Assembly (NCBI GenBank): GCA_964498075.1
Contig: CAZCGA010000064.1
Location: 1-34,285 of the forward strand
DNA: 34,285 nucleotides
Reading direction: 5' to 3'
Source of the DNA: CAZCGA01 sp964498075
Lineage (GTDB): Bacteria > Desulfobacterota > Binatia > HRBIN30
Below are positions 1-7,443 of the stretch, piece by piece (positions within the stretch are counted from its first letter, which is position 1; each line of letters begins with the position of its first letter). Below the pieces are notes generated by a model. The model was not told where the DNA came from and ran no database searches. It saw only the letters and a program-made list of their open reading frames with translations. The translations under genes were made by a program, and so were the position numbers.

Positions 1-297
1 AATCTGCGGTACGGCTCGCAGCAGTCGGTCACGCGCAACTGGCATATGCCGATGCATCAGACCGACACGCTCTTCCACAAGGCCAAGGTGTTCATGGGCT
101 TCATCTTCGGCGGTGAAGCCGACAATCACGCCATCAATACGGTGCCGAAGGAAACCCTGGTGCGGGTGACCAAGGCCGAAGACGGCGGCCTCGGCGGCAA
201 AGGCGTCTGGAAGCCCGCGACCACCGGCTACACGCCCGACAACGAGAGCGACTTCATGAAACTCTACATCGCGGGAGAACTGGTGAAGACCACTTGA
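1..297 (+). CDS. Type II DMSO reductase family catalytic (alpha) subunit, C-terminal fragment
   Basis: This open frame enters from the left edge and ends at a TGA, so only the last 98 residues are present. The sequence resembles the C-terminal tail of bis-MGD molybdoenzymes of the type II DMSO reductase family (ethylbenzene dehydrogenase, selenate, chlorate and dimethylsulfide enzymes), for example the stretch RNWHMPMHQTDTLFHKAKVF. The assignment is greatly strengthened by the neighbours: a matching four-cluster Fe-S beta subunit and a TorD-like chaperone follow at once. In this family the alpha subunit holds the Mo cofactor and one Fe-S cluster and is usually exported to the periplasm by the Tat system. 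Neither the Tat signal nor the Mo-ligand region is in the window, so the substrate cannot be told. A nitrate-reductase-like NarG tail is less likely because of the chaperone type and the beta subunit length. Confidence 0.8.
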   Translation, partial: NLRYGSQQSVTRNWHMPMHQTDTLFHKAKVFMGFIFGGEADNHAINTVPKETLVRVTKAEDGGLGGKGVWKPATTGYTPDNESDFMKLYIAGELVKTT

Positions 298-312
298 GAT
301 TTCGGAGTGACC

Positions 313-603
313 ATGCCCTACGACGATCCCGACGCAACTGATCCGCAAGAATTGGTCGGTGTGATGCTGCCCGGCGGACCAGAGGAGATGCACGAAATGG
401 CGTACGTCTTGGCGGAGGAGTTCGCACGCATGGGCCACGACGGCCCGCAGATTCTGCGCCTGTTCCAGAATCCCTTCTACGCCGGCGCACACGGCGCGTA
501 TCGCACCCTTGGGTACGACGTGACACTCGCGATCATTGACGACTGCCTCAGCGTGTGGGGCCGCGTGCGCGCGGTCGATCGAAGCGCAGACGAGAAGGCC
601 TGA
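313..603 (+). CDS. Small conserved-looking hypothetical protein between alpha and beta subunits
   Basis: A 96-residue soluble, acidic protein with no signal peptide, membrane segment or cysteine pair. It begins at ATG 313, five bases after GGAG; a GTG at 307 would add two residues but overlaps that ribosome binding site. It lies 15 bases after the alpha subunit stop and 17 bases before the beta subunit start, so it is part of the same operon. The centre looks helical (EEMHEMAYVLAEEFARMG), followed by an NPFYAGAHGAYRTLG stretch. I do not recognise a family. A role in maturation, or as a small accessory subunit of the molybdoenzyme, is inferred only from its position between the two structural genes. 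Confidence 0.75.
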   Translation: MPYDDPDATDPQELVGVMLPGGPEEMHEMAYVLAEEFARMGHDGPQILRLFQNPFYAGAHGAYRTLGYDVTLAIIDDCLSVWGRVRAVDRSADEKA

Positions 604-620
604 AGGAGGAAGGAGCCGCC

Positions 621-1889
621 ATGCCCAAGGTTCACAACTGGCAACTCGGGCGCGACATGGAGTATCCGTACCCAGCCGCGTTCCCGAAGCGGCAGTTCGC
701 CTTCGTCTTCAACATCAACCGCTGCATCGCGTGCCAAAGCTGCACCATGGCCTGCAAGTCGACGTGGACCTTCAGCAAGGGCCAGGAGCACATGTGGTGG
801 GCCAACGTCGAGACCAAGCCGTACGGTGGATACCCGCAGTTCTGGGACGCAAAGATTCTGGGCCTCATCGAAAAGGCCAATCCGGGCGGACAACGGTGGG
901 CGGACGGGCCGTCAGACAATGCACAGGCGCCGTATGGTAGGTTTCAGGGCCAGACGATTTTTGAAGCCGCGCAGAAAAACCTGACGCCGGACAGCGCGCG
1001 TGTACTGGGGTACCTGCCGACCGACGAGGAGTGGAACTCGCCCAACATCTATGAAGACAACCCAGTCGGTGAGCGCGGCAAGCCGATGCAATGGGACAAG
1101 ACCGGCGTCGAGCTGCCCGAGCACAAGACGTGGTTCTTCTACCTCGCGCGCATCTGCAATCACTGCAGCTACCCGGCATGCCTCGCCGCATGCCCGCGTA
1201 AGGCGATCTACAAGCGGCCCGACGACGGCATTGTGCTCATCGACCAGAGTGAGTGCCGCGGCTATCGCAAATGCGTCGAGGCTTGCCCATACAAGAAGTC
1301 GATGTACCGCGGCAATACGCGGACGTCCGAGAAGTGCATCGCCTGCTATCCGCGCGTCGAGGGCAACGACCCCGAAAGCGAGGGGCAGCCGATGGAGACG
1401 CGCTGCATGGCCGCGTGCATCGGGCAGATCCGCATGCAAGGGCTGGTGCAAATCGAGCCCGACGGCACGTGGGCCGCTGATCGGCAACATCCGCTGTACT
1501 ATCTGGTTCACGTTGCCAAGGTGGCACTGCCGCTCTACCCGCAATTCGGCACGGCGCCGAACGGCTACTACATTCCGCCGCGCTGGGTGCCGCGCCCGTA
1601 CCTACGTCAGATGTTCGGCCCCGGTGTCGATCACGCCATCGAGCGTTACAGCAGCCCGGATCGCGAGTTGCTCGCGGTGTTGCAGCTCTTCCGTCGCTCG
1701 AACCGCATCATCTTCCGTTATGAGATAGAGGAAGGCCCGAAGATCTATGAAGGCACACTGCGGGGGAAACCAGTGACGCTGTATAACGACACAGTCATCG
1801 CCTTCGGCCAGGATGGCAGGGAACTCTTCCGCACCACCGTTGACGAACCGTTCCACGTGCGCGGGGCGCAACATGCGAACTCCATCTGA
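621..1889 (+). CDS. Type II DMSO reductase family iron-sulfur (beta) subunit
   Basis: This 422-residue electron-transfer subunit would pass electrons between the Mo alpha subunit and a haem or quinone partner. Four ferredoxin-type Cys groups are visible: C35-C38-C41-C45; C179-C182-C187-C191; C212-(Y215)-C218-C222; and C239-C242 with C262-C266. In the third group, CRGYRKCVEACPYKK, Tyr215 stands where the second Cys of a normal motif would be. In NarH and relatives an aromatic residue here gives a [3Fe-4S] cluster, so three [4Fe-4S] plus one [3Fe-4S] are expected. The start at ATG 621 follows a strong AGGAGGAAGGAG; the frame is open further upstream but that overlaps the previous gene. The last 17 bases overlap the chaperone gene. 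Length and motif layout fit EbdB/SerB/DdhB-type subunits. There is no signal peptide, as expected for a subunit co-exported with alpha. Confidence 0.93.
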   Translation: MPKVHNWQLGRDMEYPYPAAFPKRQFAFVFNINRCIACQSCTMACKSTWTFSKGQEHMWWANVETKPYGGYPQFWDAKILGLIEKANPGGQRWADGPSDNAQAPYGRFQGQTIFEAAQKNLTPDSARVLGYLPTDEEWNSPNIYEDNPVGERGKPMQWDKTGVELPEHKTWFFYLARICNHCSYPACLAACPRKAIYKRPDDGIVLIDQSECRGYRKCVEACPYKKSMYRGNTRTSEKCIACYPRVEGNDPESEGQPMETRCMAACIGQIRMQGLVQIEPDGTWAADRQHPLYYLVHVAKVALPLYPQFGTAPNGYYIPPRWVPRPYLRQMFGPGVDHAIERYSSPDRELLAVLQLFRRSNRIIFRYEIEEGPKIYEGTLRGKPVTLYNDTVIAFGQDGRELFRTTVDEPFHVRGAQHANSI

Positions 1890-2703
1890 GACCGTTCACC
1901 CGGCGATAGGCAGTGGGGCAGAATACGTGGCACCCCGACAGAGCGATGTCGACCTCGCACTCTGCCGAGCGACGATGTACGCCGCACTCGCGCTGGGTTT
2001 CCGTCCGCCGACGACTGAGACACTGGAACGGCTGATGAGCCCCGACGCGGCCGCGGCCCTCACCGACGCCGCACGAATCATCGACTCGGTCACAGAGATG
2101 AAAGATGCCGACCCTTCGTTGACCACTCTCGCAGCCGCCCTCGCGCGGCCGTACATCGCTCTCGACACTCTGCGTGCGGAGCATCGCCACCTGTTCGGCC
2201 ACACCGCACGCGGCGAAGTGCCACCGTACGAAACCGAATATGGCGCCGAGGCACTCTTTCAGCAGCCGCAAGAGCTGAGCGACCTGGCAGGATTCATGCG
2301 CGCATTTGGATTGGTGGTGCGCGCCGAGGCGCACGAGCGCGTCGACCATGTGAGCTGCGAGTGCGAGTTCGTCTCATTTCTGGCCTGGAAGGAGGCCTAC
2401 GCCATCACCGTGGGCGACCCGGAGATGCACGCCGCGACCGTCCGTGCCCTCACACTCTTCGTGCGCGACCATCTCGGTCGCTTCGTGCCGGCGTTCGCGC
2501 GCCACCTGCAGCGCGCGGATGGGGCTGGAGCATACGGCGCCCTCGCCGCGCTGCTCGTGGCCCTCGTCGATGCGGATGGCCGGCGACTCGGCATTGCAAG
2601 GGGCTCGCAGTATCTGGGACTGCGGCCTGACCCGGCGACGTGTGCAGCTCCGATGGGATGCGCGGCGGAGGGGGACTGTCCGGTGGGCCCCGCAGTGCCA
2701 TGA
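1873..2703 (+). CDS. TorD/DmsD-like molybdoenzyme maturation chaperone (delta subunit type)
   Basis: A 276-residue cytoplasmic protein of the TorD family, which in type II DMSO reductase operons is the 'delta' protein (EbdD, SerD, DdhD). It binds the alpha subunit, helps cofactor insertion and holds back Tat export until folding is complete. The diagnostic region is in the middle: an EHRHLFG segment, then PPYETEYG, QELSDLAGFMRAFGL and a DHVSCECEFVSFLAWKEAYA helix, the order seen in this family. The start at ATG 1873 lies inside the end of the beta gene. The frame is open further upstream, but this ATG gives the shortest sensible overlap. The stop overlaps the next ATG (ATGA), so translation is probably coupled. 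The C-terminus carries extra Cys residues (CAAPMGCAAEGDC) beyond the typical helical core, and their role is unknown. Confidence 0.88.
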   Translation: MRTPSETVHPAIGSGAEYVAPRQSDVDLALCRATMYAALALGFRPPTTETLERLMSPDAAAALTDAARIIDSVTEMKDADPSLTTLAAALARPYIALDTLRAEHRHLFGHTARGEVPPYETEYGAEALFQQPQELSDLAGFMRAFGLVVRAEAHERVDHVSCECEFVSFLAWKEAYAITVGDPEMHAATVRALTLFVRDHLGRFVPAFARHLQRADGAGAYGALAALLVALVDADGRRLGIARGSQYLGLRPDPATCAAPMGCAAEGDCPVGPAVP

Positions 2704-3650
2704 GCACACGCGTTGGACTTCCGATCATCTTCGAGCCGACGCTCGTCGAAGAAGTGGTCCTGCGGACAATTGGCGGGCATCCCGATCAACGCAACTTCCG
2801 TCGCGAGCGGAACCGGCTGTATCTCATTGCGGATTGGGACGTACGCGAGCAGACCTTTCAAAAGTTCCACACGTCTTGGTTTGAGCGACTGGGATTCGGA
2901 CACCCGATTCACGTAGCGCTCCGCGAGCTGCCGATCCTCGCACACACCTGTACGCGCTGCGTGGTGGCATCGGCGGCCACGCGTCACGACGAGGGCGCCG
3001 ATCTACTGGTGACCACCAACATAGCGGGAGCCGACGAGCGCACCGTACTCATCCGGGTACGCCCGCCAACATTCGATGATGCCGAGGAGTTTCTCGCGCT
3101 CCTGCGCACCGAGTTGCTGCACGTTGCCGACATGGTCGATCCCGCATTCGGCTACGAGCCGAAGTTACCGTCGACGGATGGCGGCCCCACGTGCGAACGG
3201 CTCCTGCGCGACCGCTACCGTTCACTGTGGAACGTGAGCGTGGCCGGCCGCTTGGTGCGTCGCGCCGTGGCGCCTGCCGGCGCACGGGAATCAGCGCAAC
3301 TCGCCTTTGCCGCGGCCTTCCCAATGCTCGGTGCGGCCACCGATACTGCATTTGCGCGTTTCTTTGACGGCTTCGCCCTCACTCATGCCGAGCTGCTGGC
3401 ATTCGCGACGGCGCCGCGGCTGCAACAGGCTGGCGGTGCGTTCCCCCCAGGCGGCCGCTGCCCGCTGTGCCGCTTCCCCACGTATGCTCCCGAACCGGCG
3501 CCGGAACAATTGCCAGGGGCGGTGATCGAGCGCATCGTCGGCGACTTCCCCGACTGGCACGCGACCGACGGCCTCTGCAGTCAGTGTGCGGATCTCTACC
3601 GCGCGCGTCCGTTGTCGGCGAGTGCCGCGCAAGTCCTCCCAGGGCGGTGA
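2700..3650 (+). CDS. Unknown protein with CxxC pairs in the molybdoenzyme operon
   Basis: A 316-residue protein starting at the ATG that overlaps the chaperone stop by four bases, so it belongs to the same operon. No signal peptide or membrane helix is seen. It has a CTRC pair about 80 residues in, then CPLC and CSQC pairs in the last quarter, spaced like a treble-clef or zinc-ribbon site. The N-terminal half contains FRRERNRLYLIADWDVREQ and a WFERLGFGHPI segment that I cannot place. It is not a cytochrome b or haem-binding gamma subunit: there are no membrane helices and no signal peptide. A maturation or metal/electron-transfer role for the neighbouring enzyme is inference from position only. 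The same gene beside other type II enzymes would support this. Confidence 0.8.
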   Translation: MSTRVGLPIIFEPTLVEEVVLRTIGGHPDQRNFRRERNRLYLIADWDVREQTFQKFHTSWFERLGFGHPIHVALRELPILAHTCTRCVVASAATRHDEGADLLVTTNIAGADERTVLIRVRPPTFDDAEEFLALLRTELLHVADMVDPAFGYEPKLPSTDGGPTCERLLRDRYRSLWNVSVAGRLVRRAVAPAGARESAQLAFAAAFPMLGAATDTAFARFFDGFALTHAELLAFATAPRLQQAGGAFPPGGRCPLCRFPTYAPEPAPEQLPGAVIERIVGDFPDWHATDGLCSQCADLYRARPLSASAAQVLPGR

Positions 3651-3769
3651 CATGATCAATGTCAGCGAGCAGCCAGCGAACGACTTCAACGAGCCGCTCG
3701 GCCACGAGATGGCGCAGCGTCGACCTAATGCCTGCTGCACGCTCGCGGGTGGGTAAGGAGGGGAGAGAG

Positions 3770-5296
3770 ATGACCCGCTGCAAGCGGCGATTCGAAAGTC
3801 GGCATGACGTGTTCACCGCGCTCCTGCTGGCAGCGTCCATCTGGCTGGCCGGCGCGTGCGCAGCAAGAGCCAGTGAGGCAGAGGGAACGGGGTCGTGGAA
3901 CTGGCGCGAGCACCTGACCCTCACGCTCAGCGACCGCGTGCGCGGCGAGTTCGTCGACTGGTTCGAGCCGCCAAGCGGCAAGGCTCCCGCGGGAGCGCAC
4001 CGCTACAACTTCATGGCCAACCAGCTGCGCCTCGGCGCCCAGCTCACGGTGCCGCACGTCAAGCTGACGCTTGAAATGCAGGACACCCGGCTAGTGAATC
4101 TGCCGGCCGACGCCAGCCCACCGGTGTCGCAGGTCGGCAACCTCGGCCCCGGGGCGATCTACTTTGCCAACACGCGGCGCCGCGATCAGGGTGAGCCCTT
4201 CCTCAAGCAAGGCCATCTGCTGATCTCGGACATTCCGGGTAACCCCGGCGTGGCAGCAACTCTGGGCCGCTTCGAGTACAGCGACGGCCTGGAAAGCATC
4301 CCTGCGGATGCGGCGGTCGCCTGGCTGAAGCGCGCCCGCATCGGCGAACGTCTCATCGGCCCATTCGGGTACACGCACGTCACCCGCAGCTTCGACGGCG
4401 CCCGCGTGGCGTACGACGCACCCGACACGAATCTGACCGTGTGGGGCAGCCGGCCGACACGGGGTGGTTTCGAAGTCAGTGCCAATCCTGAGCTGGACAT
4501 ATGGCTGGCAGGCGTGGCCTTGACGCTGAAGCAGATCGCGAACCTGCCGCCCTTGGATGCGCGCGCCTTCTACCTCTATTACGAAGACGACCGCGATGGC
4601 GCCGTGAAAGTCGACAACCGCTCGACGGCCGCGCGCAACGCGGACACGAAGAGCATCGCGATCCACACCTGGGGCGGACACGCCCTGAGCGTGGTGAGCG
4701 CCGGACCGGGCAAGGCCGACGGATTGCTGTGGGGCGCCGTGCAGACCGGTGAGTGGGGACAGCTCACCCACGTCGCCTGGGCCTACGCTGCGGAGACCGG
4801 CTACCAGCTGCCGCAACTGCACGCGGCGCCGTGGGTGCGTGTCGGATACAACCGGTCTTCGGGTGACAACGACCCGCTCGATAACAAGCACCACACGTTC
4901 TTCCAGCTCCTGCCGACGGCGCGCATCTATGCTCAGTTCCCGTTCTACAATCTGATGAACAACGAAGACCTGTTCGCGCAGCTCGTTCTCAAACCGCACG
5001 CCCGGGTCACCGTGCGCACCGACTATCACTGGCTGCGCGTTACCGACCCCAAGGACCTCTGGTACTCCGGCGGTGGCGCGACCAACGATACGTTCTTCGG
5101 CTACGCCGGTCTGCGTTCCTCCAATGACCGCCGCGAGCTCGCGCATCTGGTCGACCTGGCCATCACCGTATCGCTGCTCAAGCAGCTGAGCGCGTACGCG
5201 TACTATGGCCACGCTTTCGGGCAAGGGGTGGTGAAGAGCAGCTTCGCCGGGGCCGAGGCGAACTACGGGTACTTCGAGCTGACGTTCCGTTGTTGA
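3770..5296 (+). CDS. Alginate-export-family outer membrane beta-barrel porin
   Basis: A 508-residue protein with an N-terminal signal (basic MTRCKRRFESRHD, then a hydrophobic stretch, cleavage plausible after AARA near residue 35). The mature part alternates polar and aromatic residues in short strands throughout, and includes YNFMANQLRLGAQL, LTLEMQDTR and ARVTVRTDYHWLRV, as in the alginate_exp family of outer membrane barrels. In other bacteria that domain serves alginate export, but many members sit beside catabolic genes and probably move hydrophobic or bulky substrates. The ATG at 3770 follows AAGGAGGGGAGAGAG; the frame is open 37 codons further upstream but without signal-like sequence. 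It ends in Cys rather than the usual aromatic residue. The position 119 bases after the molybdoenzyme operon suggests substrate entry for that enzyme (inference). Confidence 0.8.
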   Translation: MTRCKRRFESRHDVFTALLLAASIWLAGACAARASEAEGTGSWNWREHLTLTLSDRVRGEFVDWFEPPSGKAPAGAHRYNFMANQLRLGAQLTVPHVKLTLEMQDTRLVNLPADASPPVSQVGNLGPGAIYFANTRRRDQGEPFLKQGHLLISDIPGNPGVAATLGRFEYSDGLESIPADAAVAWLKRARIGERLIGPFGYTHVTRSFDGARVAYDAPDTNLTVWGSRPTRGGFEVSANPELDIWLAGVALTLKQIANLPPLDARAFYLYYEDDRDGAVKVDNRSTAARNADTKSIAIHTWGGHALSVVSAGPGKADGLLWGAVQTGEWGQLTHVAWAYAAETGYQLPQLHAAPWVRVGYNRSSGDNDPLDNKHHTFFQLLPTARIYAQFPFYNLMNNEDLFAQLVLKPHARVTVRTDYHWLRVTDPKDLWYSGGGATNDTFFGYAGLRSSNDRRELAHLVDLAITVSLLKQLSAYAYYGHAFGQGVVKSSFAGAEANYGYFELTFRC

Positions 5297-5337
5297 GGTC
5301 TATGATCTACGTCATACCGCGGTCTGACCGGAGCGCA

Positions 5338-5573
5338 TACCACGAGTCGCTCAACCTCGCCGGCCTGTGGCGGCTGCCCGCGGGCTACGTGTGCGAGAAC
5401 AACGGCTACGCGATGTCGACCGGTCCGCGACGCGTGCCACAACTTCACTGGACGCGCCCATCCGGCGTGTCGCTACCGCTGACGTGCCGATCCCGTTCAG
5501 TCCTGCGTTGGAATGCGAGGCGTTGTCCAAGTTGGAAGATATCGTGCGGACAGTCCGGGAGATCGTGCGGTAA
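5338..5573 (+). pseudogene. Remnant of 2-oxoacid dehydrogenase E1 alpha and E1 beta genes joined by deletion
   Basis: Two short protein matches sit in different frames. Bases 5338 to about 5430 encode YHESLNLAGLWRLP and CENNGYA, the end of the thiamine-diphosphate motif of E1 alpha; the intact gene in this window has FHESLNLAGLWKLP and CQNNAYA. Bases about 5442 to 5573 encode LDAPIRRV, DVPIPFSPALE and a final VREIVR, the C-terminus of E1 beta; the intact gene here has LNAPIKRV, DVPIPFSPPLE and VREILT. The first part of E1 alpha and about 450 codons between the two pieces are gone. The two pieces differ enough from the intact copies at 32009-34091 that they probably come from a different paralogous operon. 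No start codon or ribosome binding site serves the fused piece. Confidence 0.8.
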
Positions 5574-5598
5574 TGCGTCCGATCGTACGAGCTGAGCC

Positions 5599-6414
5599 AT
5601 GCCCCGCAAGCAAGACGCCGATGGATTCGACCCGGCAACGGCAGAGCGCTGGCTGGGGATCGTGCGGGCCACCGCGTGGCGCTACTTCCGGCCGCAGGTC
5701 ATTGGGGCGGAGCATCTGCCCAAGGGGCGGGCGCTGATCATCGGCTGTCACTCAGGCGTCGTGCCGTACGATGCGGCGTGTACACTGGTAGCGATCCACG
5801 AGGCGACGGGGCGCTTCTCGCGCGCCATCGGCGACAATCTCTTCGGGCGGCTCGCCGTGGTCGAGGACTTTCTGAAGCAGCAAGGGGCGCTGGTCGGCCG
5901 GCCGGATGTCGTCGAGGGCGTGCTGCGTGCGGGGCACTATGTGCTGGTCTTTCCCGGCGGCGCCCGCGACATGGAGCGACCGTACCTGACGCAGCGCTAC
6001 CGCGTGCTACCGCATCGTGGCTTTGCTCCAGGGAACGGCGGCTACATCAAGATCGCGTTGCGCACGCGGACGCCGATCGTGCCGCTTGCCGTCGTGGGGG
6101 CAGAGGAGGCGCACGTGATGCTGGGAAATGTGCCGCTCGTGGCCCGCGTATTTGGTATTCCCTACTTCCCGCTGCTCCTCTTCCCGCTTCCCCTACCGAC
6201 AAAGCTTTACATCCGCTTCGGCGCCCCCATCATTCTGAAGGGAACGCCGGCCGAGGCACGCGATCAGCGGCGCGTGGATGAGCTGAACGTGCTGCTGCGA
6301 CGGCGTGTGCAAGGGCTGATCGACGATACCGTGCGCCATCGGCGCGGCGTGATCTTCAGCGAGTACGTCGGCGATTCGTCGCCGCGGCGAGCTAAGCGGG
6401 CAAGGCAACCATGA
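5599..6414 (+). CDS. Lysophospholipid/diacylglycerol-type acyltransferase (PlsC/MGAT-like)
   Basis: A 271-residue acyltransferase that would move an acyl group from acyl-CoA or acyl-ACP to a hydroxyl of a glycerolipid or alcohol at the inner membrane face. The N-terminal block has H51 in CHSGVVPYD, with D58 seven residues on, longer than the usual HX4D spacing. The second block is VFPGGARDMERP at 117-128, and the third is TPIVPLAVVGAEE. FPGGAR is typical of the MGAT/DGAT2-like and plant phytyl ester synthase branch of this superfamily rather than standard PlsC. A hydrophobic segment (PYFPLLLFPLPLP) follows. It starts 25 bases after the pseudogene and overlaps the next gene by four bases (ATGA). 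With a WS/DGAT three genes on, a role in neutral lipid synthesis is likely (inference). Confidence 0.85.
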   Translation: MPRKQDADGFDPATAERWLGIVRATAWRYFRPQVIGAEHLPKGRALIIGCHSGVVPYDAACTLVAIHEATGRFSRAIGDNLFGRLAVVEDFLKQQGALVGRPDVVEGVLRAGHYVLVFPGGARDMERPYLTQRYRVLPHRGFAPGNGGYIKIALRTRTPIVPLAVVGAEEAHVMLGNVPLVARVFGIPYFPLLLFPLPLPTKLYIRFGAPIILKGTPAEARDQRRVDELNVLLRRRVQGLIDDTVRHRRGVIFSEYVGDSSPRRAKRARQP

Positions 6415-7439
6415 TGACCGATCCGGTGCCGGCCACTGCGCCGATCGCGGCCCGCGCCGTCGTCGAGTTCGCACGGACCGCCGACGACTGGGACCTGGCG
6501 CTGCACCACTACGCCGGGCCGCGCGTCGAGGCGCCCCCGGTCGTGTTGTGTCCAGGCTACGCCTGCAATCGGTACTTCCTCGACTACGATGACCGCTACT
6601 CGCTGGCGCGCTTCCTCGCCCGCCGCGGGTTCGACGCCTGGGTTCTCGAGCTGCGCGGACACGGCTACAGCGAGCCTGCGAGAACAGGACGCCGGCAAGG
6701 CTGGACGTTTGACGATGTGGTTCGGTTCGACGTGCCGGCGGCAGTCGCCTACGTCCGCGCCCGCAGCGCCGGCCGCCGTCCGGTGTGGATCGGACACAGC
6801 ATGGGTGGGATGGTGATGTATGCGGCGCTCGGTCAGAACCCGCTCGTCCAGGAGTCGATTGCGGGCCTGGTGACACTGGCATCGCCCGTCGGCTTTCCCG
6901 CCGTCGACTCGCTGCTGATGCGTGGACTCGGCACGCTGTTCCTGGCGCTGCCACTTCCTGATCGACTGCCGCAGCGCGGCGCCCTGGTGGCGCTGTGGTC
7001 GATGATCGGTTGGGCGGCCCCCGGCGCGATGGAGGTCGGGATGAACCCCGAAAACATCGATCGCCAAGCGTTCGGTCGGGCGCTGCGACGGTCGATCTGC
7101 AACGTTCCGCGCAGCATGGTGCGTCAGCTGGCGGAGTGGTCGCTGAGCGGGGAGTTCCGGTCGTGCAACCGCAGCGTCGACTACCGCGCGAACCTGTCTC
7201 GCATCACCACCCCGTTGCTGGTGATCGCTGGCGCGGCGGATCGCCTGGCATCGCCCGCCATGGTGCGGCCGGCGCACGAGCGCGTCGGCTCCGCGCGGAA
7301 GGAGTACCGCGAGTTCGCGGTGCACTGCGGCGACAGCGCCGATTACGGCCACGTCGATCTGATCTTCGGACGGCGCGCTCCGGAGGAGGTCTTTCCGGTC
7401 GTAAGCGCGTGGATCGAGAATGAGCTGAGCAGGAGGTGA
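6411..7439 (+). CDS. Alpha/beta hydrolase, lipase/esterase-like
   Basis: A 342-residue alpha/beta-hydrolase-fold enzyme. The oxyanion region CPGYACNRYFLDYD and the LRGHGYSEPA turn come first, then the nucleophile elbow GHSMGG with Ser130. A candidate catalytic Asp lies in IAGAADRLASP and the His in DYGHVDLIFG. The last motif, and the layout of strand then YGHxD, resemble the lysosomal acid lipase/acyl-ester hydrolase-like branch rather than small-molecule dehalogenases. No signal peptide is seen. ATG 6411 overlaps the acyltransferase stop; the second ATG at 6414 is an alternative. The stop is five bases from the next start. The substrate is probably a lipid ester (triacylglycerol, wax ester or steryl-type ester), inferred from the neighbours. 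A PHA-synthase-like role is unlikely because the elbow has Ser, not Cys. Confidence 0.87.
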   Translation: MMTDPVPATAPIAARAVVEFARTADDWDLALHHYAGPRVEAPPVVLCPGYACNRYFLDYDDRYSLARFLARRGFDAWVLELRGHGYSEPARTGRRQGWTFDDVVRFDVPAAVAYVRARSAGRRPVWIGHSMGGMVMYAALGQNPLVQESIAGLVTLASPVGFPAVDSLLMRGLGTLFLALPLPDRLPQRGALVALWSMIGWAAPGAMEVGMNPENIDRQAFGRALRRSICNVPRSMVRQLAEWSLSGEFRSCNRSVDYRANLSRITTPLLVIAGAADRLASPAMVRPAHERVGSARKEYREFAVHCGDSADYGHVDLIFGRRAPEEVFPVVSAWIENELSRR

Positions 7440-7443
7440 GCGT

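Noticed and set aside
4091..5224. A 377-codon open frame on the - strand
   Set aside because: It is antisense to the porin gene, which has a signal peptide and strand pattern; the reverse frame has no such support.
5290..5595. A 101-codon frame as an intact gene
   Set aside because: Only its first part matches E1 alpha; the rest is out of frame with the E1 beta remnant, so it was called a pseudogene.
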